Source: an uncultured Bacilli bacterium
Lineage (GTDB): Bacteria; Bacillota_I; Bacilli_A; RF39; UBA660
Direction: 5' to 3'
Assembly: GCA_944355355.1 (NCBI GenBank)
Contig: CALVQE010000007.1
Location: forward strand, 1 to 42,056
Length of the DNA stretch: 42,056 bases
Shown: piece by piece, positions 1 through 8,197 of the stretch
Layout: each line of letters opens with the position of its first letter
Numbering within the stretch: position 1 is the stretch's first letter
Program-made: the position numbers and the translations under genes
The notes under the pieces: generated by a model
What the model was told of the DNA's origin: nothing
Databases searched by the model: none
Seen by the model: only the letters and a program-made list of their open reading frames with translations

Positions 1-128
1 AATAAATTACCTCTAAATTCTGCAAGAATTTATGTGCTAAAGCACATGGCCTCAACCCTTTTCCGATACGGTGAAATTAATTCTTTTTTTTAAATTATTA
101 ATTGCTCTCTTGTGAGAGGTTCACTTAA
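1..128 (+). other. Possible right end of an IS200/IS605-like element (hairpin-rich, omega-RNA-like)
   Basis: Frame 1 on the + strand is open from the window edge to a TAA at 91-93, so a coding region may end here. The stretch is dense in small perfect hairpins: 15-21/25-31 (AAATTCT, loop GCA), 32-38/41-47 (ATGTGCT, loop AA), 63-65/69-71 (CCG/CGG) and 105-109/114-118 (CTCTC, loop TTGT), the last followed by GTTCAC. Successive hairpins running off the 3' end of a reading frame are typical of IS200/IS605 right ends and the RNA guides of TnpB. The rest of the element would lie outside the window, so this is inference. A plain cluster of terminators is the alternative. Confidence 0.3.
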
Positions 129-1325
129 TCACTTTTCTAATAGCCAATCAATAATATTTTTATGAATAATACCATTTTGAGAATAATCGAGTTTATCTGT
201 AGAAATTACATATTTAGGATAGTTATCTTCTAAGTTTTTATATGCTCCAAATTCTCTTTCTTCAGTTTCTTTGCTAGCTAATGTATACGCGACTTGATAA
301 TATTCTTTCTGATTGTATTTCGTGGCAATAAAATCAATTTCTTTGCCATTATTGTTTCCAATGCTCACCGTATATCCCCGACAAACTAATTCATTATAAA
401 CAATATTTTTCAAATATGCTCCAAATTGTGTTTTTTTATTTACATTTAAAATTTGCCCTAAGCCTAAATCTGTTAAATAATATTTATCCTTTCTTGTTAA
501 AATTCTTTTTCCTCTTATATCATAGGTTGAAATTTTAGACATCAAGAGTGCTCCTGTAGCATAATCTAAACACTCATAAATCGTTTTTGTTGAAACTGGA
601 ATTTTTTCTTTTTCTAATTCTCCTATCATATTTGTAGGTGAGAAAAATTGACTAGGGTTTGTAACTAAATATTCCATTATTCTCTGAAATAAAGATACAT
701 TTTTTATGTTATTTCTTTTCACAATATCTTTTAACACAATGGCATCAAATACGTCGGATAAGTATGTTTTCATTCCTTCTTCTGTTTTAAATTCAAATCT
801 TTGAGGTAATCCACCCCATAATAAATAGTCGTTAAAAGCGGTTTCAATTTCTTTTTCATCATTTATTTCTTTTAACTCTAGTACTTCTTTAAAACTAAAA
901 GGATAAACTTGAAAAGAAATATAGCGTCCTGAAAGTAAAGTGGCTAATTCACCGGATAATAATTTAGAATTAGAACCTGTTACAAATATTGAAACATTCA
1001 ATGTTGCTTTAAATGAATTCACTGCTTTTTCCCAACCTTCAACCATCTGTATTTCATCAAAAAATAAATAATACTTTTTTTCATCAAGAATTTTTTCTTT
1101 TACATAATGATTTAAGTCCATAAAATCTTTTAAATTTGCATATTCCACATCTTCAAAATTTATATAAATGATATGATCTTTGGCAATATTTTTTTGAAGT
1201 AATTCATCAATAATTTGTTTTAATAGCACCGATTTTCCACAACGTCTTATTCCAGTTATTATTTTGATGATATCCATGTCATATGTTTCTCTTATTTTTT
1301 TTAAATAAGTTTCTCTTTTTATCAC
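129..1325 (-). CDS. AAA-family ATPase with C-terminal DUF4143 (AAA_14/DUF4143), copy 1
   Basis: A predicted soluble P-loop ATPase of 398 residues. Walker A GIRRCGKS is at about residues 25-32 and Walker B FFDE at about 88-91. The AAA_14 core is followed by a winged-helix-like middle and a nuclease-like DUF4143 C-terminus containing EIDFIA. The family's role is poorly defined; members are solitary genes, frequent in accessory regions. I chose the GTG at 1325 because a strong ribosome site (AGAAGGTG) lies six bases upstream. A longer frame to 1409 would run through the promoter. It is closely related to the ATPase at 15077-16312 (both have KIITGIRRCGKS) and more distantly to 36404-37711. It has its own consensus promoter with an inverted repeat over the -35, so it is probably self-regulated and independent of the mutL operon. 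Confidence 0.85.
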   Translation of the reverse strand: MIKRETYLKKIRETYDMDIIKIITGIRRCGKSVLLKQIIDELLQKNIAKDHIIYINFEDVEYANLKDFMDLNHYVKEKILDEKKYYLFFDEIQMVEGWEKAVNSFKATLNVSIFVTGSNSKLLSGELATLLSGRYISFQVYPFSFKEVLELKEINDEKEIETAFNDYLLWGGLPQRFEFKTEEGMKTYLSDVFDAIVLKDIVKRNNIKNVSLFQRIMEYLVTNPSQFFSPTNMIGELEKEKIPVSTKTIYECLDYATGALLMSKISTYDIRGKRILTRKDKYYLTDLGLGQILNVNKKTQFGAYLKNIVYNELVCRGYTVSIGNNNGKEIDFIATKYNQKEYYQVAYTLASKETEEREFGAYKNLEDNYPKYVISTDKLDYSQNGIIHKNIIDWLLEK

Positions 1326-1344
1326 AAAATCACCTTCTCTTAGT

Positions 1345-1373
1345 ATTATAAAAGTTGTCAGCAAAAAAGTCAA
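1345..1373 (-). promoter_or_regulatory. Sigma-A promoter of DUF4143 ATPase copy 1
   Basis: On the minus strand TTGACT (1373-1368) and TATAAT (1350-1345) are separated by exactly 17 bp. The predicted start near 1338 leaves a leader of only about a dozen bases before the GTG start, so the ribosome site lies at the very 5' end of the message. Confidence 0.8.
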
Positions 1374-1400
1374 TATATTTTTCCACAGAAAAATATATTG
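1371..1400. repeat. 12-bp perfect inverted repeat overlapping the -35 box
   Basis: The arms are 1371-1382 (CAATATATTTTT) and 1389-1400 (its exact complement), with loop CCACAG. Three bases of the inner arm belong to the -35 hexamer. It could be a repressor operator. On the minus strand the arms are followed by ACTTTTTT, so it could also end transcription coming from the mutL operon. Confidence 0.65.
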
Positions 1401-1458
1401 GCAATTCATCTTTTTTATTTTCCTGATATATCACAACTATTTATTTCTACTAAAAAAA

Positions 1459-1851
1459 TTATACTTGTTCTTGATACGAATTCACGATATTCGTTTTTAA
1501 AGCAAAGTAATCCGGAACGATAAGGGCATCTTCTTCTACCCCAATGATCACTTGGTCATATTTTTTATAATTTAATAGACAGGCTCTTTCATAGCCTTGG
1601 ACAGCAATGTCAGCTAAGGTTTCTAAGGAGATATCAAATTTTTCACGCAAGTAGGTTTCTTTGGAATACTCTTTTAAATTAATCTCTTTACCAACATAAA
1701 TTTTTATTTTCTTCTTTTTAGAGTAGATGTCTGCTCCCGTTATTAAGGGTATAGATAAATGTAATTGTTTGTCTAAAAAAGCTAAGTTTTCTTGCATTGA
1801 GTTTTTTTCTGTCCAAGAAGAAACGCCAATGCGATATGTGATCTTTGGCAT
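1459..1851 (-). CDS. Hypothetical protein, 130 aa, end of the yqeG-yqeH-mutL operon
   Basis: A small soluble protein with a clear ribosome site (GAGGTGATATC before ATG), 48 bp after mutL on the same strand. It has no signal peptide or membrane segment. Residues around 45-70 (IYSKKKKIKIYVGKEINLKEY) loosely resemble the end of PlsC-type acyltransferases, where a lysine-rich strand precedes a G-x-x-I-x-L motif, but the catalytic HxxxxD box is absent and the protein is far shorter than that family. I do not assign a function. Its position suggests co-transcription with mutL. Confidence 0.55.
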   Translation of the reverse strand: MPKITYRIGVSSWTEKNSMQENLAFLDKQLHLSIPLITGADIYSKKKKIKIYVGKEINLKEYSKETYLREKFDISLETLADIAVQGYERACLLNYKKYDQVIIGVEEDALIVPDYFALKTNIVNSYQEQV

Positions 1852-1899
1852 GATATCACCTCGTTTGAGCTTTTATTCTAATATAGAACAAGGGAAATG

Positions 1900-3654
1900 T
1901 CAATTCATGCTTCTTTTAAACATTCTTTCTAAATCATAGATACTAAATTTTATAATCGTTGGTCTTCCATGCGGACAATTATAAGGATTATCACAGGCAC
2001 ATAGTTCATTTAGTAGTTCTTCTTGAGCTTCATGGGAAATATGCATGTTTGCTTTAATACTCATTTTACAAGCTAAAGTAATGGCGATCGACTCATTAAA
2101 TTTTACGCGATCAAAGCCATCTAAGCCTCCGATTAAAAGATCGATGATACGCCTAATACTCTCTTCTTCATGTCCTTGTAAAAGCCACGTTGGATGTGAT
2201 TTTACGACAAAGGTATTTAATCCAAATTCCTCAAAGTGAAAACCCATGCTTTCCAGTAAGGGTAATTTTCCTTTAAGTATTAAAAAGTCACTGGAACTTA
2301 GTTCAATCGTAATAGGAAATAAAAGTTCTGTTGTGCTAAGTTCTTTTGATCTCAAAGCCCGCATATTTCGCTCGTAGTTTACTCTTTCTTGAGCAGCATG
2401 TTGATCAATTAAGTAAACACCTTCTTCGTTCTCAGCAATGATATAGGTTCCATGAGCTACACCAACAGGATAAAGCTTTAATCTTTTCATTTCCGGATTT
2501 ACATAAACTTCGGTAGTTGGTTCTTCTTCCTCTGAGGCTTGAAAGTCAAAAGTGGTTTGAACATCTTTCTTATTTTGATAAGGTTCTTCTTGTTCTTTGA
2601 TGATGTTTTCAACAACTTCTGTTTTATATGGATTACTTTCAGGCATCCTTTCTACCGCATCCGGTATTAATAAATTTTTGTATAGGGCGTCTTTTAAAGT
2701 TGTATAAATCAAATCATATAAAATATCCATTTTACCAATTTTTATATCTTGCTTAGTTGGGTGAATATTCACGTCTACTAAGGTAGGATCTGTATAAATA
2801 TTTAAAATGACAATTGGAAATTTAATGTCCGGTTTATAGGTATAATAAGCATCGTTTATGGCTTTGTTAATTTCATAGTTTTTAATGACACGGTCATTTA
2901 CAATGACAATCATGTGGTTGCGGTTACTTTTTAGGATTTCCGGTTTACCAATGTAACCAAATAAATCAAAATCATCATTACTATTTTGCACTTTAATCAT
3001 TTTTGAAGAAACACTTAAGCCATAGATTTCGTGAATCGTTTTTAATAAATCCCCACTGCCACTGGTTCTTACAATATCATGGCCATCATGGTTCAAAGAA
3101 AAGGCTATTTTAGGATGCGATAAAGCTAATCTTTCTAAAAAGGATACACAGCTAGCTAGTTCTGACTGCTCACTTTTCAGGTATTTTAACCGGGCTGGTG
3201 TATTATAAAATAGGTTTGTAATTTTAATTTTGGTTCCCTTTTTTAGAGGTCCTGATTCTTCACATATCAGCCTACCTCCTTCGATGATAATGTGGGTGCC
3301 AACTTCTCCATCACTCGTATTCATTTCGGTCCTTGAAACGCTGGCAATGGAAGGAAGGGCTTCTCCACGAAAGCCTAAAGTATCAATAAAAAATAAGTCA
3401 TCATCTTTATAAATTTTACTGGTAGCATGTCTTTGAAAAGCAAGATGCGCATCTTCTTTATTCATTCCAATGCCATCATCCATTACTTCGATGAGTTTTT
3501 TGCCACCTTCTAAAAGAGTCACATCGATTCTCGTTGCACCCGCATCAATACTGTTTTCACATAGTTCTTTCACTATAGAAGAACATTTTTCAACAACTTC
3601 CCCAGCGGCAATTTTGTTGGCAAGGGTTTCATCCATAACGCGAATTCTATTCAT
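1900..3654 (-). CDS. mutL: DNA mismatch repair protein MutL (endonuclease type)
   Basis: MutL couples mismatch recognition by MutS to strand removal. It has 584 residues. The N-terminal GHKL ATPase is clear: E30 and N34 in KELCENSIDAGA, DDGIGM at 59-64, and GFRGEAL at 94-100. The C-terminal dimerisation domain carries the metal-dependent endonuclease motif DQHA(x2)E(x4)E at 417-428 plus the late CPHGRP motif, so this is the nicking form found in bacteria without MutH. I chose ATG 3654, which follows GGAGG by six bases; an upstream in-frame ATG at 3678 has no such site. The start overlaps the end of yqeH by 8 bp, indicating translational coupling. No mutS is in the window. Confidence 0.97.
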   Translation of the reverse strand: MNRIRVMDETLANKIAAGEVVEKCSSIVKELCENSIDAGATRIDVTLLEGGKKLIEVMDDGIGMNKEDAHLAFQRHATSKIYKDDDLFFIDTLGFRGEALPSIASVSRTEMNTSDGEVGTHIIIEGGRLICEESGPLKKGTKIKITNLFYNTPARLKYLKSEQSELASCVSFLERLALSHPKIAFSLNHDGHDIVRTSGSGDLLKTIHEIYGLSVSSKMIKVQNSNDDFDLFGYIGKPEILKSNRNHMIVIVNDRVIKNYEINKAINDAYYTYKPDIKFPIVILNIYTDPTLVDVNIHPTKQDIKIGKMDILYDLIYTTLKDALYKNLLIPDAVERMPESNPYKTEVVENIIKEQEEPYQNKKDVQTTFDFQASEEEEPTTEVYVNPEMKRLKLYPVGVAHGTYIIAENEEGVYLIDQHAAQERVNYERNMRALRSKELSTTELLFPITIELSSSDFLILKGKLPLLESMGFHFEEFGLNTFVVKSHPTWLLQGHEEESIRRIIDLLIGGLDGFDRVKFNESIAITLACKMSIKANMHISHEAQEELLNELCACDNPYNCPHGRPTIIKFSIYDLERMFKRSMN

Positions 3655-4612
3655 GGTAGCCTCCAAAAAACGACTCACAAATATTAATATATTCTTCTGC
3701 GATATTGTAGAATGTTATTTTACAAGGTGCTTTTATGTAACAAAAACCTAGGCCTTTAAAATAGACATGACTGCGGGCTTTAATATCTTTGGTAAAGCTT
3801 GGTGTATCTAAAAGTGCCGTATTTTTCCCATAGACTTTTTGAACTTTAAGTAAATCACTTTTAAAGAAAGTCACTTGGACTTGGCGATCAAATTGAAGAC
3901 GAATAAAATCTTCTATTAAAAGACTACAAGATTCATTCACAGGAATAATTAAGGGTCTTATTTGCTTTTTTAAAATAGTTTTTTTGATTAAAGCTGGATC
4001 GTCTAGCGTATACATATCAGCAAAGCCAACGGTATCATAGATTTGTTTTTCGAGATAAGGAACTTTAATAAAGTTTAAGGTTGTGTTAGGCATTTCGCTG
4101 ACGGTAATCTCACTTTGGTTAGTTAAAGCTTTTACTAAACTACTTTTACCGGCATTGGTTGGACCGAGAAAGAAGATTTTTTGGTAAGGTAGACGACTCA
4201 ATTTTTCTTTTAATTTATGGACATTTTTAACCGAAATAAAAAGAATTTCTTCGGTAACATGATGGGTCTTTTGAAGCCATTTTCTGATATTTTCATAATA
4301 AATACTTTCCGGTATACTATCACTTTTGGTCACACAGAAAAGTTTGGGAATTTTGATTTGATGATAACACTTTATATTATCTGAATAAAGGTTTAAAAAA
4401 TCACAGAAAAAGAAGGCAAAGCCTTTACTCTTGTTTACTTTTTCAAGCATGCTTCCTTGTTCTTCAGGAATATCTACTTTTTGAAATTCGTGGTAGTTTC
4501 GCATTCGAAAGCAACGACGACAATATTTTTGATCTATGTTTTCAACATAGCCAATTTTAGAAGGATCCTCATTTTGTAAGAGAACTCCGCATCCTTTACA
4601 ACATTTACTCAT
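3647..4612 (-). CDS. yqeH: Circularly permuted ribosome-assembly GTPase YqeH
   Basis: YqeH-family GTPases act in 30S subunit assembly. This 321-residue protein starts with a treble-clef zinc finger (C5-x2-C8 and C31-x2-C34). The G motifs come in permuted order: G4 TKSD (95-98) precedes the P-loop GPTNAGKS (150-157) and G3 DTVG (193-196). The order and the zinc finger together are diagnostic. It is somewhat shorter than Bacillus YqeH (about 366 residues). It overlaps yqeG upstream and mutL downstream by 8 bp each, so the three genes form a tightly coupled operon. Confidence 0.95.
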   Translation of the reverse strand: MSKCCKGCGVLLQNEDPSKIGYVENIDQKYCRRCFRMRNYHEFQKVDIPEEQGSMLEKVNKSKGFAFFFCDFLNLYSDNIKCYHQIKIPKLFCVTKSDSIPESIYYENIRKWLQKTHHVTEEILFISVKNVHKLKEKLSRLPYQKIFFLGPTNAGKSSLVKALTNQSEITVSEMPNTTLNFIKVPYLEKQIYDTVGFADMYTLDDPALIKKTILKKQIRPLIIPVNESCSLLIEDFIRLQFDRQVQVTFFKSDLLKVQKVYGKNTALLDTPSFTKDIKARSHVYFKGLGFCYIKAPCKITFYNIAEEYINICESFFGGYHE

Positions 4613-5126
4613 AATACTCTCCTTTTTTAAATATCCCCTTTTTTTGAAAACTTTTGTAAATTCTTTTTTCGAACCAACGATTTATTTTCGTCGGAAATGC
4701 TTCTTTCGCACTGATAGGGTTTACTAAAATGCTCGTAAATCCCAGACGATTAGCACCTAAAATATCCGTAATGAGTTGATCACCAACACAGGCTACTTCA
4801 GTATCTTTATATGAATATAACTCTAATATTTTCAAATATTTTTTCTTAAATGGCTTGCTGCTGTTACATGAACTATCCACATTGCATCTTTCTTTAAATG
4901 GCGCAACTCTCTTTTTTGAGGCATTGGATAATATAATAGGTTTAAACCCTAAATCCTCTAAATATAAGAAAAATTCTAGAAGTTTTTTGTCGGGAATTTC
5001 TACTTCCATTGGGGCAAGAGTATTATCTAAATCAAACAAAATACACTTAATACCGCGCCTTTTTAAATCCTCATAATTAATATCATAAATACTTCTTTTA
5101 TATATATCTGGTCTAAATATATCCAT
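4605..5126 (-). CDS. yqeG: YqeG-family HAD phosphatase
   Basis: A 173-residue HAD-superfamily hydrolase. Motif I is DLDNTL (near residue 32), motif II the Ser of ILSNAS, motif III a Lys in the KPFKKK stretch, and motif IV GDQLITD. There is no large cap, as in the YqeG (class IIIA) family. Its natural substrate is not settled. Pairing with yqeH is a conserved arrangement in Bacillota and supports a link to ribosome assembly. It is the first gene of the operon running to 1459; the ribosome site is AAGGAAGGTG before ATG 5126. Confidence 0.93.
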   Translation of the reverse strand: MDIFRPDIYKRSIYDINYEDLKRRGIKCILFDLDNTLAPMEVEIPDKKLLEFFLYLEDLGFKPIILSNASKKRVAPFKERCNVDSSCNSSKPFKKKYLKILELYSYKDTEVACVGDQLITDILGANRLGFTSILVNPISAKEAFPTKINRWFEKRIYKSFQKKGIFKKGEYYE

Positions 5127-5231
5127 GACTCACCTTCCTTTTTTAAGTATATCACGTTTCATTCATTTTGGACAGAAGAACAGAAATAAAAATTTATCCT
5201 TTGAATATACTTTAGTATAGGAGTGTTAGAG

Positions 5232-5924
5232 ATGTTTTTACTTTCATTATTAAAATCGATGTTATTTTTTACCGGAAGTTATTCAAACAATGTTTTTCCA
5301 TCACCACTTAGTGAAAAGGAAGAACGCCACTACATTTTAAAAATGATGGCTGGTGATGAAGAGGCTCGCAATAAGCTGATTGAACATAATTTACGGTTAG
5401 TTGCCCATATTGTCAAAAAATTTGAAACCAATAATAAAGATACAGATGATTTAATTGGGATTGGAACGATCGGACTTATTAAGGGCGTAGATTCTTATGA
5501 TTTTGACAAGAATATAAGGCTTACTACGTATGTGGCAAAGTGTATTCAAAATGAAATTTTGATGTATTTTCGAAGTATTAAAGGTAGTCATTTAAAGAAT
5601 ATTAGTTTGAATGATTCGATTGGTTTTGACAAAGATGGGAATGAAATTAGCCTTATTGAAGTGATTAAAGATCAAACGGAAGATTTTGCAAGTGTTTTGC
5701 AGAAGAAAGATAATATATTGCTTGTCAATGAATATCTAAAAGTTTTAAACAGACGAGAACAAGATATTATTGTAAAAAGGTATGGACTCATGAATCGTAA
5801 AGAAATGACTCAAAAAGAAATTGCTAGGGAGATGCATATTTCCAGAAGTTATGTATCACGAATTGAAAAAAGGGCTTTAACAAAGATTTTAAGAGAGTTT
5901 ATCCGCCACAATAAAACTACTTAG
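5232..5924 (+). CDS. sigK: Pro-sigma-K, late mother-cell sporulation sigma factor
   Basis: A sigma-70 family factor of 230 residues that would direct late mother-cell transcription (coat, maturation, lysis). Region 2 (IEHNLRLVAHIVKKFE, DLIGIGTIGLIKG) and region 4 with its helix-turn-helix (EIAREMHISRSYVSRIEKRA) match sigma-K. The hydrophobic N-terminal stretch ending LFFTGSYSNNVFPSPLS is the pro-sequence; by comparison with Bacillus the SpoIVFB cut would fall between S and Y of GSYSNN. ATG 5232 is used because AGGAG is eight bases upstream and overlaps the only earlier alternative (GTG 5223). The gene is intact and not split by a skin-type element. Its processing protease candidate is 9430-10188. 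An AT-rich -10-like GAATATACTT at about 5203-5212 could be a mother-cell promoter, but I could not confirm a -35. Confidence 0.95.
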   Translation: MFLLSLLKSMLFFTGSYSNNVFPSPLSEKEERHYILKMMAGDEEARNKLIEHNLRLVAHIVKKFETNNKDTDDLIGIGTIGLIKGVDSYDFDKNIRLTTYVAKCIQNEILMYFRSIKGSHLKNISLNDSIGFDKDGNEISLIEVIKDQTEDFASVLQKKDNILLVNEYLKVLNRREQDIIVKRYGLMNRKEMTQKEIAREMHISRSYVSRIEKRALTKILREFIRHNKTT

Positions 5925-6780
5925 TTCGACCTTGAAGTTCATCTATCTCAGCCATAGTTTGGTATAGACTGAGCTCTATTTCATCGGGCTTTTTTTCTTT
6001 GTTTTTTTTCGCTAAATAATTACAGTATTCCCAGCAAGAATGATACTTCGTGCCATCTTCAAAAGTTTTTTTTGTTTTGTAAAATCTAAAATCAGGATTT
6101 ACTATAATTTCTTGTTTCATTATTTCCATGCGATTTAAAAGACGTATTCGCTTTGCTAGTAGCAAAAGGTGCCTCATTTTCTTATGTAGATATATATTTT
6201 CCTCATTTAAACTTTGACTTGTTTTTCGTTGACAATAATTCCAATAAGAGGCACAAGAAATGCCATCGGGAAAGCTTTCTTGATTACTTGATAGTTTGAA
6301 ATGAACGTCTTCGTATACTTGCTTCTCTAAAAGGGAAAAACGAGCATCTATTTTCAAAAGAGACTGTAATTGATTTATTCTAGTTAACTCGCTTATTAAA
6401 TCTTCTTTATATTCTGAATTTTGTTTTATCTTGCGTTTTATTTCCCTTAGAAAATTGGCAATTGTTTGCTGATTTGGAAGGACAATTTGAGAAGTTGTTA
6501 GGGCTATGAAAGGATTTGAATTTAGAATTTGTTCGATAGTTTCAAAGCAAATGGCAATCTCATTTTTTTCTAGTTCTCTTTGACATTTTTGTAAAGTGTT
6601 ATAAACATACATAGTTGTTAAATCGTCTATTTCTTTCGATTCTCGATGTCCCCAAGTATACAAAAAGGATAAAACACGTTTCCCATTAGGAAAACAAAGG
6701 CGTGGATCTTTCCATGAATAAATACGATTTTCTATAATTTTTTGATATATATAATCTGCTTTTTCTTTTCTTGTCAACAT
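5917..6780 (-). CDS. Unknown protein with three copies of a Trp/Cys-containing repeat
   Basis: A 287-residue soluble protein of no family I recognise. It contains a repeated unit near residues 20-45, 161-190 and 231-260. The shared pattern is an aromatic start, then F-[PE]-[DN]-G about nine residues later, then an aromatic pair (WNYC in the second, WEYC in the third, YTWGH in the first). A weaker version (VLPNQQ) sits in the middle. Basic helical spacers separate the units. It ends convergently with sigK with an 8-bp overlap, so antisense interference with sigK is possible. It has its own promoter (6802-6830) and ribosome site (AGGTGATATT before ATG). Confidence 0.7.
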   Translation of the reverse strand: MLTRKEKADYIYQKIIENRIYSWKDPRLCFPNGKRVLSFLYTWGHRESKEIDDLTTMYVYNTLQKCQRELEKNEIAICFETIEQILNSNPFIALTTSQIVLPNQQTIANFLREIKRKIKQNSEYKEDLISELTRINQLQSLLKIDARFSLLEKQVYEDVHFKLSSNQESFPDGISCASYWNYCQRKTSQSLNEENIYLHKKMRHLLLLAKRIRLLNRMEIMKQEIIVNPDFRFYKTKKTFEDGTKYHSCWEYCNYLAKKNKEKKPDEIELSLYQTMAEIDELQGRTK

Positions 6781-6801
6781 AATATCACCTGATTGATACT
6801 T

Positions 6802-6830
6802 ATTCTAGACTATTTTACTTTAAGTAGCAA
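6802..6830 (-). promoter_or_regulatory. Promoter of the repeat protein
   Basis: TTGCTA (6830-6825) and TAGAAT (6807-6802) on the minus strand, spaced by 17 bp, about 22 bp upstream of the ATG at 6780. Confidence 0.6.
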
Positions 6831-6831
6831 G

Positions 6832-6853
6832 AAAAAAAGTGAGCTAGACTCAC
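6832..6853 (-). terminator. Intrinsic terminator of the phase-variable surface gene
   Basis: The minus strand reads GTGAG-TCTAG-CTCAC followed by seven T. The stem overlaps the TGA stop of the surface gene at 6850-6852. Confidence 0.75.
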
Positions 6854-8133
6854 AGACTTAAAACATATGGATCACTTTCCGAACCTGTTCCACTTGTTAT
6901 TTTAACATTGGAAGATAAATAGACGACTGGAGAAAAGTTATGACCACTGGTATTACCATAAGAGACGTAACAAGTTTGAAAAACATTATCGTATGCTATG
7001 CAAAACACTTCACTGTCTGAACTTGGACTAAATTGATTAATTGACGGAGTAATTGTATACTCAGATAGGCCTTTATGTAGCCAATTATTTTTCAAACAAT
7101 TTCCATCATAGGCAGTATTTAAGGTCATGGTTAAGCAATCAGATCTACTTATAGAGTCTCCGCCTCCAGTTGCAAAGGCAAAATCGCTTGGGTAAAAAAG
7201 CCCGACCTTACCCGTCCATACATTCTCCACCCCTTCAACAATTGTGCTATTTTCCCTTTCGCTTGTATAAAGAGTAGCAGCATTTGCATATTCACTAGCG
7301 CCTAAATTCCATACCGCACTGGCAACCATTTCTTTGGCTTCAGTCGTCAGGCCATTTTCACTAAAATCGCATGTTTTTTCATAAGCACTATAAATACCAT
7401 TACTAACATAATATCCAAAATAACATGCGCTACTTGTTCTGTTCCAATAACCACCATCATTCAATAAAGTCATTAATTCTGCTTGTCCCCAATAGTTATT
7501 GGTCTTGCTCCAAATATAATTATCACTTTGGTAACCATGAATTGCGTTACCGAAACTTTCGTTACGTATAATTTTTAATCTTGCTTCTTTCTTACCTGTT
7601 CCATCATCAATGTTATTCATTACTCCGATAATTCGCCATAACTCATTATTAAACAATACATAATTATTTGGATTTGCTCCAATATATCTTAGGTTATTAT
7701 CTATTGTTCCATCATAAGCTAACTCGTCACTTTCACCTAATGCTAAAATTGTGTCCACAGCAGAAGGTATATATTTAAAATACAAAGTACACTTTGTATG
7801 CGTCGTTGTTAAATTATTTACTTTAATACTCCATGTGTCTTCATTTAACGTTGGTGTTGCCCCATTTGTACAACTAGATTTCTCGGTATCTAATGTGTAT
7901 CCTGATCCTTTTGTTGGCATCGTCTTACTAATCACATCATCGACATAAAAAGCAAAATATAAGTCTCCGGGATCTTCTACTGTTCCATTAATAACATTAA
8001 AGTTTTGATCTTGTTCATAAATAGCAAAACTACTATAAAGATATACCCCTGTAATTAATAGAATACAACATACTGTAAAAATGATAATTCCAATTTTTTT
8101 GTTATCTTTTTGTTTAAACTTTTCTAACTTCAT
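6850..8133 (-). CDS. Membrane-anchored surface protein, exoprotein family member 1
   Basis: A 427-residue protein: about 15 cytoplasmic basic residues, one membrane segment (IGIIIFTVCCILLITGVYLY), then an extracellular part. The first outer domain (to about residue 125) is small and beta-rich with two Cys. The second begins at LALGESDELAYDG and has NELWRIIGVMNN; the end has FSPVVYLSSNVKITSGTGSESDPYVLSL-type sequence. The pairing of an xWRI strand with a [VR]PVxxL...GTGSxxDPY tail is shared with 28282-29871 and 40295-41521, so these are paralogues. Function is unknown; adhesion or host interaction is a guess. Expression should depend on a promoter whose spacer contains a G10 run (8163-8194). 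Ribosome site GGTGA before ATG 8133. Confidence 0.8.
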   Translation of the reverse strand: MKLEKFKQKDNKKIGIIIFTVCCILLITGVYLYSSFAIYEQDQNFNVINGTVEDPGDLYFAFYVDDVISKTMPTKGSGYTLDTEKSSCTNGATPTLNEDTWSIKVNNLTTTHTKCTLYFKYIPSAVDTILALGESDELAYDGTIDNNLRYIGANPNNYVLFNNELWRIIGVMNNIDDGTGKKEARLKIIRNESFGNAIHGYQSDNYIWSKTNNYWGQAELMTLLNDGGYWNRTSSACYFGYYVSNGIYSAYEKTCDFSENGLTTEAKEMVASAVWNLGASEYANAATLYTSERENSTIVEGVENVWTGKVGLFYPSDFAFATGGGDSISRSDCLTMTLNTAYDGNCLKNNWLHKGLSEYTITPSINQFSPSSDSEVFCIAYDNVFQTCYVSYGNTSGHNFSPVVYLSSNVKITSGTGSESDPYVLSL

Positions 8134-8162
8134 ATAAAAATCACCATAGCTTTCCTATGATG

Positions 8163-8194
8163 ATTATACATGAATACCCCCCCCCCGTTGTCAA
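8163..8194 (-). promoter_or_regulatory. Putative phase-variable promoter with a G10 tract in the spacer
   Basis: On the minus strand a perfect -35 TTGACA (8194-8189) and a perfect -10 TATAAT (8168-8163) flank a 20-bp spacer that includes ten consecutive G (8186-8177). Optimal spacing is 17 bp, which would need seven G. Slippage in such tracts changes spacer length and promoter strength in known systems (for example Neisseria porA). As sequenced, this allele would be weak or off. The -35 lies three bases beyond the divIVA stop. Confidence 0.8.
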
Positions 8195-8197
8195 CAA

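Noticed and set aside
1326-1409. N-terminal extension of the copy 1 ATPase
   Set aside because: It would translate the -10 and -35 hexamers; GTG 1325 with AGAAGGTG is better placed.
1459-1851. PlsC acyltransferase
   Set aside because: Only a weak resemblance near the middle; the catalytic HxxxxD motif is missing.
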